Shown here: positions 8,473-16,666 of the stretch, piece after piece | Position numbering within the stretch: the stretch's first letter is position 1 | How the letters are laid out: each line of letters begins with the position of its first letter | Assembly (NCBI RefSeq): GCF_000424625.1 | Contig: NZ_AUKG01000001.1 | Coordinates: 2,108,001 to 2,172,000 of the forward strand | DNA: 64,000 bases | Direction: 5' to 3' | Source: Conexibacter woesei Iso977N | GTDB taxonomy: Bacteria > Actinomycetota > Thermoleophilia > Solirubrobacterales > Solirubrobacteraceae | The notes under the pieces: model-generated | The model's input: only the letters and a program-made list of their open reading frames with translations | Databases searched by the model: none | Told to the model about the DNA's origin: nothing | Position numbers and translations under genes: made by a program

Positions 8473-8936
8473 GAGCGCTGCTCGTCGGGGGCGGGCGCCC
8501 CGGGCTGGAGCTGACACGGCGGCTGACCGCCGACGGCCACGCCGTCCGGTTCGTGACGCGCCACGAGGCGTTCGTGCCGGAGATCCAGGAGGCGGGCGGC
8601 GAGGCCTACATCGGGGACCCGGACCGGATCGGCTCCCTGCGCTACGGCTTGGACAACGTGACCGTGTTGTTGTGGTTGATGGGCCGGGCGCCGGCCGGGG
8701 ACCTGCACGGCTCGCGGCTGACGATGATGATGGAGCGCACGATCGACACGACCGTGCGCGGGATGGTCTACGAGGGGACAGCGGAGGGCGCCGCGATCGT
8801 TGACCGCATGGCGACCTACAACGAGATCCCGTACGCGATCCTGGATACCCCGCGAGAGGACCAGGACGCGTGGGTCTCCGCCGTCCTGGAGGACATCGAC
8901 GGGGTCCTGGCGGCCCAGAGAGGAGCGAGCGCGTGA
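8469..8936 (+). CDS. Short Rossmann-fold NAD(P)-binding protein
   Basis: 155 aa from a GTG at 8469 overlapping the previous stop as GTGA. It begins with a dinucleotide-binding pattern (LLVGGGRPGLELTRRL) and a beta-alpha-beta arrangement (VRFVTRHEAFVPEIQEAGGEAYIGDP), as in NAD(P)-binding epimerase or NmrA-like sugar and redox sensors. It is too short for a complete short-chain dehydrogenase and lacks a YxxxK pair. It may sense NAD(P)H. It sits between the duplicated-motif membrane protein and the rhodanese, with 4-nt overlaps on both sides. Confidence 0.7.
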   Translation: MRALLVGGGRPGLELTRRLTADGHAVRFVTRHEAFVPEIQEAGGEAYIGDPDRIGSLRYGLDNVTVLLWLMGRAPAGDLHGSRLTMMMERTIDTTVRGMVYEGTAEGAAIVDRMATYNEIPYAILDTPREDQDAWVSAVLEDIDGVLAAQRGASA

Positions 8937-9772
8937 GCGACTACGCGAAGGACGTGCTGGTCGAGACGAGCTGGGTCGAGGAGCATCTCGACGACTCGTC
9001 GATCCGCATCGTCGAGGTCGACGAGAACCCCGCGCTGTACGCCGACGCCCACATCCCGGGCGCGATCGGCTTCGACTGGAGGAAGGACCTCCAGGACCAG
9101 GTCAAGCGCGACTTCCTCGGCCCGGACGCGTTCGGCGACCTGTTCGGCAGGCACGGGATCTCCAACGACCACACGGTCGTCCTCTACGGCGACCGCAACA
9201 ACTGGTTCGCGGCCTACACCTACTGGTACTTGAAGTACTACGGCCACGACAGGGTGCTGCTCGTCAACGGCCCGCGCGAGAAGTGGGTCTCCGAGGGCCG
9301 CCCGACGACCGCCGACGTCCCGTCCCACGAGCCGACGACGTTCCGCGCGCAGGCCGGCGACGACGCGATCCGCGCCAAGCGCGACGAGGTGCTCGCCGCG
9401 CTGGACGACGACCGCAAGCTCGTCGACGTCCGCTCGCCGCAGGAGTTCTCGGGCGAGCTGATCGCGATGGCCGGCTACGAGCAGGAGGGCGCCCAGCGCG
9501 GCGGCCACATCCCGGGCGCGGCGTCGATCCCGTGGGCGCAGGCGGTCAAGGAGGACGGCACCTTCAAGTCCGCCGCCGACCTCAAGGAGCTCTACGGCGG
9601 CAAGGGCGTGCTCGACGGCCCGTCGATCATCGCCTACTGCCGCATCGGCGAGCGCTCGGCGCACACGTGGTTCGTGCTGCACGAGCTGCTCGGCCGCGAC
9701 GACGTCAAGAACTACGACGGCTCGTGGACCGAGTGGGGGAACTTGGTCGACGTCCCGATTGAAAAGGGGTAG
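8933..9772 (+). CDS. Thiosulfate/3-mercaptopyruvate sulfurtransferase (two rhodanese domains)
   Basis: 279 aa. The GTG at 8933 has GAGAGGAG upstream and overlaps the previous stop. The N-terminal rhodanese domain (about 10-130) lacks a loop Cys and carries GDRNNW at the equivalent place. The C-terminal domain (about 150-275) has the active loop CRIGERSAHTWF with Cys236, which accepts sulfane sulfur. The CRIGER loop is like actinobacterial CysA/SseA-type thiosulfate sulfurtransferases. It is the last gene of a three-gene coupled unit and is followed by tandem hairpins. Confidence 0.92.
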   Translation: MSDYAKDVLVETSWVEEHLDDSSIRIVEVDENPALYADAHIPGAIGFDWRKDLQDQVKRDFLGPDAFGDLFGRHGISNDHTVVLYGDRNNWFAAYTYWYLKYYGHDRVLLVNGPREKWVSEGRPTTADVPSHEPTTFRAQAGDDAIRAKRDEVLAALDDDRKLVDVRSPQEFSGELIAMAGYEQEGAQRGGHIPGAASIPWAQAVKEDGTFKSAADLKELYGGKGVLDGPSIIAYCRIGERSAHTWFVLHELLGRDDVKNYDGSWTEWGNLVDVPIEKG

Positions 9773-9789
9773 TCGCCCAGAGGGCGACT
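9771..9789 (+). terminator. Hairpin after the sulfurtransferase gene
   Basis: AGTCGCCC (9771-9778) and GGGCGACT (9782-9789) pair perfectly around AGA. It begins inside the sulfurtransferase stop codon. Together with the next hairpin it probably ends transcription from both converging genes. Confidence 0.6.
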
Positions 9790-9801
9790 CCCTCAGCGAA
9801 G

Positions 9802-9821
9802 AATCGCCTAGGGGCGATTTT
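9802..9821 (+). terminator. Second hairpin with short T tract, shared by convergent genes
   Basis: AATCGCC (9802-9808) and GGCGATT (9813-9819) pair, followed by TT. It overlaps the last codons and stop of the nucleoside hydrolase on the opposite strand. It is the best intrinsic-terminator candidate for the sulfurtransferase operon. Confidence 0.6.
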
Positions 9822-10767
9822 CGCGGGCTTTGCCCAGCCGGCCGATCGCCTCGGTGACGAGCGCCCAGAACCCCGCGTGGTCGAGCTCCAGGGCCACGCG
9901 GGCGTTGGCCGGGCGGCCGGTGTAGCCGTGGTGGTCGACGACCGTCGCCCCGCGGGTCCAGGTGCCGGTCAGCTCGATCTGGACGTTGGCGTCCACGACG
10001 CCGACAACTTGCGGATCGATGATGCGCGCCACCGCGACCGGGTCGTGGACCGGCGCGGCCGGGAAGCCCCAGAGCCTGTTGTAGCGGTCGGCGAAGAAGC
10101 CGAGGAGGGCGACGACGAGGCGCGCCAGCGGGGTCCCGAGTGCTTCGATCTCGCTTAGGACTTCCGCTGTGGCGAGCGCCTGGTGGGTGACGTCCAGCGG
10201 GCACATCGTCACGTCCAGGCCGGAGGTGAAGACGATGTCGGCGGCCTCGGGGTCGGCCCAGATGTTGAACTCGGCCAGCGGCTGGCGGTTGCCGCCCCGG
10301 ACCGCGCCGCCCATCAACACGATGTCCTTGATCTTCGGCTGAAGCTCCGGGTGGCGGCGCAGCAGCAGCGCGACGTTGGTCAGCGGGCCGGTCGGGACCA
10401 AGCTGATGGGGTCGGCGGAGTTGTTGAGGATGTCGGCCATCAGGTCGACGGCGTGGCGCGGGTCGAGCGGCACGTCGGGCTCGCCGAGGTCGGCGCCGTC
10501 CATCGCGCTCTCGCCGTGGACGTCCTGCGCGATCTGGCGCGGCTGCACGAGCGGGACCGCGCAGCCGGCGGCGACCGGGACGTCCCGGATCCCCGCGTGC
10601 GTGCACGTCAGCAGCGCGTTGCGCGTGACCGCGTCGAGCCCGCCGTTGCCCGAGACCGTCGTGATCGCCCGCAGGTCGATCGCGGGGGAGCCGGCGGCGA
10701 GCAGGATCGCCACCATGTCGTCGTGGCCCGGGTCGCAGTCGAGGATGATCGGCGCAGGGGCGGTCAT
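9808..10767 (-). CDS. Inosine-uridine-preferring nucleoside hydrolase
   Basis: 319 aa, the usual family length. It cleaves the N-glycosidic bond of ribonucleosides to release base and ribose. The calcium-binding motif DCDPGHDD lies at residues 9-16. VLMGGAVRGGN (about 150-160), EFNIWADPEAAD (about 167-178) and HDPVAVARII (about 240-249) are the other signature segments. It overlaps the preceding Nudix gene as ATGA, so the two are probably cotranscribed in nucleotide salvage or clean-up. Substrate preference cannot be told from sequence. Confidence 0.93.
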   Translation of the reverse strand: MTAPAPIILDCDPGHDDMVAILLAAGSPAIDLRAITTVSGNGGLDAVTRNALLTCTHAGIRDVPVAAGCAVPLVQPRQIAQDVHGESAMDGADLGEPDVPLDPRHAVDLMADILNNSADPISLVPTGPLTNVALLLRRHPELQPKIKDIVLMGGAVRGGNRQPLAEFNIWADPEAADIVFTSGLDVTMCPLDVTHQALATAEVLSEIEALGTPLARLVVALLGFFADRYNRLWGFPAAPVHDPVAVARIIDPQVVGVVDANVQIELTGTWTRGATVVDHHGYTGRPANARVALELDHAGFWALVTEAIGRLGKARENRP

Positions 10768-11393
10768 GTTGTAGCGGTTGCCTCGGCCGCCGCGCGGTCC
10801 ATGCGCTCGAAGAGGTCGGCGAGCATCCGGGCGGTCGCGCCCCAGACGAGGTGGTCGCCGACGACGTAGGTGTCGGTCCGGAACGGCACGCCGCGGCGCA
10901 GCATGCGGCGGCGGTCATGGCCCGCGCGGAGGTCGTCGAGGCGCAGCTCCAGGACCTCGGCGACCTCGGCCTCGGCGGGGCGCCAGGTGGTCCCGGGCTC
11001 GATCAGCCCGACGAAGGGGTAGACGGCGAAGTTCGTGGCGATCGTCGGCGTCGGCTGCAGCGCGCCGATCACCTCGACGCCGTCCGGGTCCAGGCCGATC
11101 TCCTCCTGGGCCTCGCGCAGCGCGGTCGCGCAGAGGTCGGCGTCGTCGTCCTCCTCGCGGCCGCCCGGGAACGAGATCTCGCCGGCGTGGCGGCGCAGGT
11201 CCTCCCGGCGGCGGGTCAGGACGACCCGCGGCGCGCCGTCGGCGCCGAGGAACAGCGGGACCAGCACGGCCGCGTCGGTGCGGCCGTGGACGTCGAGCGC
11301 GGCCGCCTCGACGGGATCGAGGAGGACGCCGTCGAGCAGCGCCCGCAGCTCCGCGCGCCCCGGGCTAGCGGGCGAGGGAGACGCGCTCGACAC
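10764..11393 (-). CDS. CoA pyrophosphatase-type Nudix hydrolase (NudL-like)
   Basis: 209 aa from a GTG start; the exact start is unsure because it lies 29 nt inside the OsmC gene. The motif LTRRREDLRRHAGEISFPGG at about 59-78 matches the UPF0035 signature that marks CoA-hydrolysing Nudix enzymes. The Nudix box follows with REAQEEIGL. Such enzymes split CoA and acyl-CoA into 3',5'-ADP and phosphopantetheine. It is coupled by ATGA to the nucleoside hydrolase. Confidence 0.88.
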   Translation of the reverse strand: MSSASPSPASPGRAELRALLDGVLLDPVEAAALDVHGRTDAAVLVPLFLGADGAPRVVLTRRREDLRRHAGEISFPGGREEDDDADLCATALREAQEEIGLDPDGVEVIGALQPTPTIATNFAVYPFVGLIEPGTTWRPAEAEVAEVLELRLDDLRAGHDRRRMLRRGVPFRTDTYVVGDHLVWGATARMLADLFERMDRAAAEATATT

Positions 11394-11775
11394 GCTCGTC
11401 GAACATGACCTCGCCCTCGAGCGTCCGGTGGACCGGGCACTTGGCGGCGATCACGCGCAGGCGCTCGACCATCTCGTCGGACATCGAGTCCGGGAAGCGC
11501 ATGACGAGGTTGAAGCGCGTGGGACAGCCGCGCTCGGCGGGCGTGTAATCGCAGGCGACCTCGACGTCACCGACGTCCCAGCCCTTGCGCTTGGCGTACA
11601 TCTCCATCGTGATGGCGGTGCACGCGGCGAGCGATGCGGCGAGCATCTCCTGCGGGCTGGGGCCGGTGTCCTCGCCGCCCTTGTCCGCAGGCTCGTCGAT
11701 CGTGAGGTTGAAGTCGCGGATCCGGATGGCCTGGCGCAGGTTGCCGGCGCGGGTGGCGGTGGCCTTCATGGGCAT
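11365..11775 (-). CDS. OsmC/Ohr-family peroxide-reducing protein
   Basis: 136 aa from ATG at 11775; an in-frame TTG at 11787 and an ATG at 11769 are alternatives. The two conserved cysteines are in AASLAACTAI (peroxidatic) and AAKCPVHRT (resolving). The layout is OsmC-like with GPSPQEMLAASLAACTA before the central helix. These proteins reduce organic hydroperoxides with thiol donors. It lies 18 nt downstream of the DUF1015 gene. Confidence 0.9.
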   Translation of the reverse strand: MPMKATATRAGNLRQAIRIRDFNLTIDEPADKGGEDTGPSPQEMLAASLAACTAITMEMYAKRKGWDVGDVEVACDYTPAERGCPTRFNLVMRFPDSMSDEMVERLRVIAAKCPVHRTLEGEVMFDERVERVSLAR

Positions 11776-11793
11776 CGATGATGGCAAATGGGT

Positions 11794-13071
11794 CTAGGCG
11801 AGCGGGTTGAACACGAGGCCCGTGGGGACCTTGGGGTAGAAGAACGTGGACTTGGGCGGCATGTTGACGCCCGCGGCCGCGATCTCCTGGACCTGGCGGA
11901 CAGGGCTTCCCCGCAGGAAGAAGGCGCAGTCGTACTCCTTGGACTCGACGAGCTGGAGCGCCTCCTCGTCGGTGCGGGAGTAGCCGAGGCCGTTGAGGTG
12001 GGCGACGTCGTCCTCGGTCATGCCGAGCACGCCCTGGAAGATGAGCGACTCGAGGACCGCGGTGTCGAGGTGGCGGTAGGGCTCGGGCTGGTCCTGCAGC
12101 GCGGCGTCCGCCTCGCCCTGGTCCTTGAGCACGAGGCGGTAGGCCTGCTGGTGGAAGGAGTCGATGTAGCCCATGGTCAGCGGGGTCGACGCGGTCGGGT
12201 CGTCCGGCGGGCGCAGCTCGGACTTGTCGATCTCGGTGACCTCGAAGTGCTCGCGCAGGTAGCGGCCGAGCTTCTGCTGGACCTCGGCGTCGCTGAGGTT
12301 GTTGAGGAGCCGGTGGGTCGGGAAGATCGTCAGGCCCGGGTCCTGGAGCGCGACGAGGCACATCAGGACGTAGCGGTGCTCGCCCTCGCCGCCGATCTCC
12401 TCGGCGTAGACGCGCGCGGTCTCGTAGCGGTGGTGGCCGTCGGCGATCAGCAGCTCGGTGTCGCCGAGGGCCATCTTGACGCGGCCGATCGCGGCGCCGT
12501 CGGAGATCCGCCAGAGGCGGTTGAGCGTGCCGTCGGCGTCGGTCGCCTCGCCCCACGGGTCGGTGCCGGCGATCTGATCCTGGAGCGCGCGCCAGGCCTT
12601 CTGCTCGGGGTCGTCGTAGAGGCTGAAGATCGGCGACATGTTGGTCTTGGTCGCGCGCGTGAGGCGCAGCCGGTCTTCCTTGGGCCCGGGATGCGTGCGC
12701 TCGTGCGGGCGGATCTTGCCGGGGCCGTATTCCTCTACACGCACGCGCGCGAAGAAGCCGCGGCGCGTGAGGGCGCGGCCGTCGGGGCCGGTGTAGTCCT
12801 GCTGGAGGGCCCAGAGGGCGGGGGTGTCGTCGCGGACGACGGCGCCCTGGCGCTTCCAGAGGTCGAGGAGGCGGGCCGCCTCCTCGTAGGCGTCGCCGCC
12901 GAGCGGGGCCTCCGGGAGGTCGACCGTGACGACGTTGTGCTGCGAGCGCGCCGCGAGGGCGGCGCGCTGCTGCGGGTCGATGACGTCGTACGGCGGGGCG
13001 ATCACCGACTGCAGCGAGCCGACGACGCCGAGGTCGTAGTGGAGGGCGCGGAAGGCTTGGACGTCGGCCAT
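11794..13071 (-). CDS. DUF1015-family protein (ParB/sulfiredoxin-like motif)
   Basis: 425 aa from the ATG at 13071. The N-terminus (VQAFRALHYD, then VIAPPYDVIDPQQR) and the central IADGHHRYETARVY at about 223-236 are DUF1015 hallmarks. The GHHRYE motif resembles the phosphate-binding site of ParB and sulfiredoxin-like folds. Some family members elsewhere act as free-serine kinases, which cannot be assumed here. It appears to head a unit with OsmC, Nudix and nucleoside hydrolase genes. Confidence 0.85.
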   Translation of the reverse strand: MADVQAFRALHYDLGVVGSLQSVIAPPYDVIDPQQRAALAARSQHNVVTVDLPEAPLGGDAYEEAARLLDLWKRQGAVVRDDTPALWALQQDYTGPDGRALTRRGFFARVRVEEYGPGKIRPHERTHPGPKEDRLRLTRATKTNMSPIFSLYDDPEQKAWRALQDQIAGTDPWGEATDADGTLNRLWRISDGAAIGRVKMALGDTELLIADGHHRYETARVYAEEIGGEGEHRYVLMCLVALQDPGLTIFPTHRLLNNLSDAEVQQKLGRYLREHFEVTEIDKSELRPPDDPTASTPLTMGYIDSFHQQAYRLVLKDQGEADAALQDQPEPYRHLDTAVLESLIFQGVLGMTEDDVAHLNGLGYSRTDEEALQLVESKEYDCAFFLRGSPVRQVQEIAAAGVNMPPKSTFFYPKVPTGLVFNPLA

Positions 13072-13103
13072 GGGTCGACACACGGTACCCGCGCGCGGTG
13101 CGG

Positions 13104-13664
13104 CTACGCGCGGCGGCCGAACTCGTTGACGTAGGTGGCGCCGGAGACGCCGGTCGGGGCGCCGAGGGCGATGCCGATCCCGATCTCCTTGAAGTGGGCG
13201 TCGAGGATGTTGCGGCGGTGCGGCGCGGAGTGCATCCAGGCGTTGACGATCTGGGCCGGCGTCGAGGCCGTGTTCGCGCCCCAGGCGAGGTTCTCGCCCA
13301 GCGACCAAGCACGGGTGTGGTGCAGGTAGGCGGTGCGGCCGATGCGCTGGGCCATCGTCGAGCCCGAGGGGGAGACGTGGTCGAAGAAGTGCTTGTGGAC
13401 CATCAGCCGCGCGTAGTTCGTCGCGGCGTGGGAGAGGCTGCGCTGGGCGCGCAGGCGGCGCAGGCCGTGGAGCGTGCGCTGGCGGTTGAGCAGGCACAGC
13501 GTGGCGAGGCGGACCTTCGTGGCCGAGGTGGCGCTCGGCGTGAGGTTGGCGCCGGCGCAGGCGCGGTGCTTCGCAGCGGCGGCGTTGACGTTGGCGTTGG
13601 CGGCAGGCGCGGCGATCGCGAGGGTGGCGGCGAACGCGGGCAGCAGGAATCGGAGTCGGCGCAT
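13104..13664 (-). CDS. Secreted CAP/SCP-domain protein
   Basis: 186 aa. Residues 1-24 are a signal peptide (RRLRFLLPAFAATLAIAAPAANA). The CAP domain spans about 55-182, with LLNRQRTLHGLRRL, HFFDHVSPSGST, GENLAWGA and WMHSAPHRRNILDAHF in the expected order. Bacterial CAP proteins are extracellular; some bind lipids or act on the cell wall, but the catalytic role is unsettled. Two Cys near the N-terminus of the mature protein may pair. Confidence 0.92.
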   Translation of the reverse strand: MRRLRFLLPAFAATLAIAAPAANANVNAAAAKHRACAGANLTPSATSATKVRLATLCLLNRQRTLHGLRRLRAQRSLSHAATNYARLMVHKHFFDHVSPSGSTMAQRIGRTAYLHHTRAWSLGENLAWGANTASTPAQIVNAWMHSAPHRRNILDAHFKEIGIGIALGAPTGVSGATYVNEFGRRA

Positions 13665-13919
13665 GGAGTCGGCTCAGGCAGGTTCGGAGGAGGGAGGACG
13701 AACGGCAGAGGCGGCGCGGCAGAAGCGGGAACAACGCTGCGGCCTCCCTCCTGTTCTCGGCCGCAGCCCGGAGCCCCTGATCCCTCGGCCGGGGGATTCT
13801 GGACGCCTGTTCTACTCAGGGTCGGGGCGCTGACCTATCTTCGCGTCCATCTTCCCCCGCCCAGGGGAGGTCCCGTGCTACCCCAGCCCCCTCCACCTCC
13901 CGGGTACACTCCCCGCCTT
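13665..13919. other. Intergenic region before tRNA-Pro
   Basis: No gene is evident. A TACACT at 13905-13910 is placed correctly to be the -10 box of the tRNA gene that starts at 13920; no good -35 is visible. The leftward CAP gene must also have its promoter here. Confidence 0.4.
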
Positions 13920-13993
13920 CGGGACGTGGCGCAGCCTGGTAGCGCACCTGCTTTGGGAGCAGGGGGCCGCGGGTTCAAATCCCGCCGTCCCGA
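13920..13993 (+). tRNA. tRNA-Pro (anticodon UGG)
   Basis: A 74-nt cloverleaf. The acceptor stem CGGGACG (13920-13926) pairs with CGTCCCG (13986-13992), with A as discriminator. The anticodon stem CCTGC/GCAGG encloses the loop TTTGGGA, giving anticodon TGG. The T loop GGTTCAAATCC is standard. No CCA is encoded. Confidence 0.97.
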
Positions 13994-14009
13994 TCGACGG
14001 CGCCGCCGG

Positions 14010-14034
14010 CCTCCTCGGCGTGGGGCCGAGGAGG
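14010..14034. terminator. Strong hairpin between tRNA-Pro and the convergent arylsulfotransferase gene
   Basis: CCTCCTCGGC (14010-14019) and GCCGAGGAGG (14025-14034) form a perfect 10-bp stem with a 5-nt loop. It sits 17 nt past the tRNA and 25 nt past the distal stop of the converging gene, so it can serve both. Confidence 0.65.
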
Positions 14035-14058
14035 TTGGGCGGGCGTGGTGGCGGTTGA

Positions 14059-15312
14059 TCAGCGGCGCTTGCCGTGGTGCACGGAGGCGTCGTGGCCGTG
14101 CCAGCCGCCGTCGTTCCAGGGCAGCAGGTAGGCCCGGTAGCTGTTGACGCCGTCGGGGAAGCGGGCGTTGTAGAGGAGGTCGCCGGAGGTGTCGTACTCG
14201 GAGAAGTAGGGCAGGGAGCCCCAGCCGATGACGGTGTTGTTGTCGGCGGTCAGCTGGGAGTTGCCTTGGGAGGGGGCGATCTGGGCTTCGGGTTAATTGA
14301 AGGAGCTGATGAGGGTCGCGGTGCGGGAGTGGGGGTCCACCTTCACCGTGACTGAGCGGCTGGTGGGGAACTCGGACGCTGCGTCGGTGCCGGTGTTCGC
14401 GATCCCTGCCGACTCGTTGTCGAACAACGTGTAGGTGTTGTTCCCGTGGGCCTCGGCGTCGTGCTGCCAGGCGAAGATGGTCCCGGCGGTGTTGAGCTTC
14501 TGGCCGGGTGTGGCCTGGAGCTTGAAGTCGCTGGCCTTGCCGCCGAGCTGCCACAACACGCGCCCGCTGCGGTGGTCGACCTTGTAGAAGGTCCAGGTGT
14601 TCCGGGCGTCGAGCAGCAGGTTGCCGTCGGTGTCCAGCTTGACGGCGTTGATGTGGAACCAGTCCCACGGCTGGCTCGCCGACGCCGGCAGCGGCTGCTC
14701 GCTCTGCCCATAGGGCACGTGGTCGGCGCTGTTCCACTCGAACAGGACCTTGCCCGACCTGATGTCGATCTCCTGCACGACGCCGTTGATGACCGCCTGG
14801 TTGGCCGGCCCGCCGATCGACGTGAGGTCGGCGGTGGACTGCGTGTAGGCGAGGATCAGCGCGGTGCCGCGTGGAGTGATCAGGAACTCGTGGCCGTCGG
14901 CGCTGTAGCCGTGGCCCGCGTCGACCGTCGCGATCTGGCGGTACTGCGCGTCGTAGATGTAGTTGGTGCCCTTGGCCAGGCCGCCGAGGCCGGTGCCCTG
15001 CCACCACGTCAGGACCGGCCGGCCGCCGAGCGTCTGGGTCCGGAAGTCGGCCGCCTCCTGGCCCGCGGGCACGGGGTGGAACCACTGCACGTTGCCGTCC
15101 TGGTCGAGGATCTCCGGCCCGTTGGCGTACCTGTCGGTCGCCCCGAACGGCGAGACGAAGAAGCTGCCGTGGCCGACCCTGCCGTGCGTCAGGACCGTGA
15201 CCGGCGGCGGGGCGGTGGGCGTGTCGGCGGTGGCGAGCGACGCGCCGGCGCCGAGGGCGGCGACCACGACGGTCGCGGCGGCGGCGACACGCCGCCAGCG
15301 TGCGATGAGCAT
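14059..15312 (-). pseudogene. Arylsulfotransferase (ASST)-family protein with in-frame TAA
   Basis: Reading from ATG at 15312, the frame gives a signal peptide (AAAATVVVAALGAGASLATA) and an ASST-type propeller: PEILDQDGNVQWFHPVPAG, GHEFLITPRGTALI, WDWFHINAVKLDTDGNLLLDARNTWT, IFAWQHDAEA. It stops at a TAA (14293-14295) after 339 residues. The same frame continues for 77 more codons to a TGA at 14059-14061 with clear family sequence (PSQGNSQLTADNNTVIGWG, then YRAYLLPWN). The TAA therefore replaces one codon inside the conserved domain. This is a nonsense mutation, a sequencing error or, less likely, readthrough. ASST enzymes move sulfate between aryl groups; many actinobacterial homologues are untested. 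Confidence 0.85.
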
Positions 15313-15354
15313 GTGCGAGAGATCCCCTTCGTGTGGTGATGTGCGTGTCGATGG

Positions 15355-15400
15355 GGACAATAGTGACTTCCCTATCAACTTTATAGGAAATGTCCGATGA
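15355..15400. promoter_or_regulatory. AT-rich divergent promoter region with inverted repeat
   Basis: An unusually AT-rich patch lies between the divergent arylsulfotransferase and channel genes. It contains CCTAT (15371-15375) and ATAGG (15383-15387), an inverted repeat that could be an operator. Promoters for both directions are expected here; I could not assign exact boxes. Confidence 0.35.
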
Positions 15401-15485
15401 CGGAACGGCGGATGTTCCACAACGGCGTTCGGCGCCGCTGAGGATCCTCCAGTGGCGCGGGCGCGCGTCGCCTAGGTTGCCGCGC

Positions 15486-16643
15486 ATGGCCCACGTGGAC
15501 GTGCTGGTGGTCGGCGTGGGCGACCTCGCCAAGGAGGTCGAGCGCGAGGTCCGCGCCCGCGGCGCGCGGGTGGCGCGGCTGCCGGCGCCGACCGACCGCG
15601 AGCTGACGGCCGGCGTCCAGGCCGGACCGGGGGCCGTCGTGGTCATCAGCCACGACGACATCGTGGCGCTGCGCTACGCGCTGGTCGCCGAGCACGCGCG
15701 GCCGGGCGTGGCGCTGCTGGTGACGGTCTTCGACGCGACGGTCGCCGCGCAGATCTTCAAGGTGGTGCCCAACTGCCACGTCGTCTCGCTGGCCGACGTC
15801 GCCGCGCCGGTGCTGGCGGCCGACTGCCTGGGCGCCGCGCGGCGGCACCCGCCGGGGCCGGCGCGGCGCGCGCTGGCGGGGCTCGGCTCGGCGCTGCTGC
15901 CGTTCGGCGCGTCGGCGCGCCTGCTCGTCTACGGCGTCCTAGGGTTGTTGGTGCTGTTGGTGATCGAGGCCGCGGTCGCGGTGCTCGCGCTCGGCGAGCC
16001 TCCGGTCCGGGCGTTGTACGAGGCGACCAAGGCGGTGGCGACCGTCGGCCCGGACCGCGCGGCCGACGACGGGCCAGCGTGGTTCCAGGCGCTGTCGACC
16101 GCGTTCATGTTGATGGGGATGGGGCTGGTCGCCGCCGCGACCGCGGGGCTGGTCAACCGGCTGCTCGGGCGGCGCCTGACGGCCATCGCGGGGCGGCGCA
16201 GCCTGCCGCGCCGCGACCATGTCATCGTGGTCGGTCTGGGCCAGGTCGGGCTGCGGCTGTGCCTGATCCTGCGTCAGCGCGGCGTGCGCGCGGTCGCGAT
16301 CGAGCAGGCGCGCGACGCGGGGAACATCCACCTCGCCAAGCGGCTCGGGATCCCGGTCGTCGTGGGCGACGGCACGGAGCGCGGGTTGTTGATGCGGTTG
16401 GGCGTCCGGCGCGCGATCGCGCTGGCCAGCGTGACCTCCAACGACCACGTCAACATCGCGGTCAGCGTCGCGGCGCTGGCGGCCCAGGACGACCTGCGGG
16501 TCGTGCTGCGCTCGGGCGACGACGACGCGGTGACCGAGACGCGGGCGCTGTTCCCGATCGGCGTCGTGCGCGACGTCAACCGGCTGGCGGCGCGGCGGTT
16601 CGCCGACCTCGCGCTCGGCGTGGGCGAGCGGCGCCCGAGCTGA
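15486..16643 (+). CDS. Two-RCK-domain ion-channel-like protein with altered filter
   Basis: 385 aa from ATG at 15486; an in-frame ATG at 15390 would add 32 unlikely residues. An N-terminal TrkA-N-like Rossmann domain (VDVLVVGVGDLAKEVEREV) spans about 3-110. Two membrane helices follow at about 145-170 (LLVYGVLGLLVLLVIEAAVAVLAL) and 200-225 (FMLMGMGLVAAATAGL). Between them is KAVATVGPD at the place of a K+-channel TVGYG filter. A second TrkA-N domain (HVIVVGLGQVGLRLCLIL) lies at about 242-375. The filter lacks GYG, so conduction or selectivity may differ; it may instead be a redox-sensing membrane protein. Confidence 0.8.
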   Translation: MAHVDVLVVGVGDLAKEVEREVRARGARVARLPAPTDRELTAGVQAGPGAVVVISHDDIVALRYALVAEHARPGVALLVTVFDATVAAQIFKVVPNCHVVSLADVAAPVLAADCLGAARRHPPGPARRALAGLGSALLPFGASARLLVYGVLGLLVLLVIEAAVAVLALGEPPVRALYEATKAVATVGPDRAADDGPAWFQALSTAFMLMGMGLVAAATAGLVNRLLGRRLTAIAGRRSLPRRDHVIVVGLGQVGLRLCLILRQRGVRAVAIEQARDAGNIHLAKRLGIPVVVGDGTERGLLMRLGVRRAIALASVTSNDHVNIAVSVAALAAQDDLRVVLRSGDDDAVTETRALFPIGVVRDVNRLAARRFADLALGVGERRPS

Positions 16644-16666
16644 GCTCGCGGGCGATCGCGGCGTCC

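Noticed and set aside
13920-13993. tRNA-Pro as a second island insertion site
   Set aside because: No copy of its 3' end occurs elsewhere in the window and the downstream genes look native.
14293-14295. Recoding of the stop as selenocysteine or pyrrolysine
   Set aside because: The codon is TAA. Selenocysteine needs TGA and pyrrolysine needs TAG.
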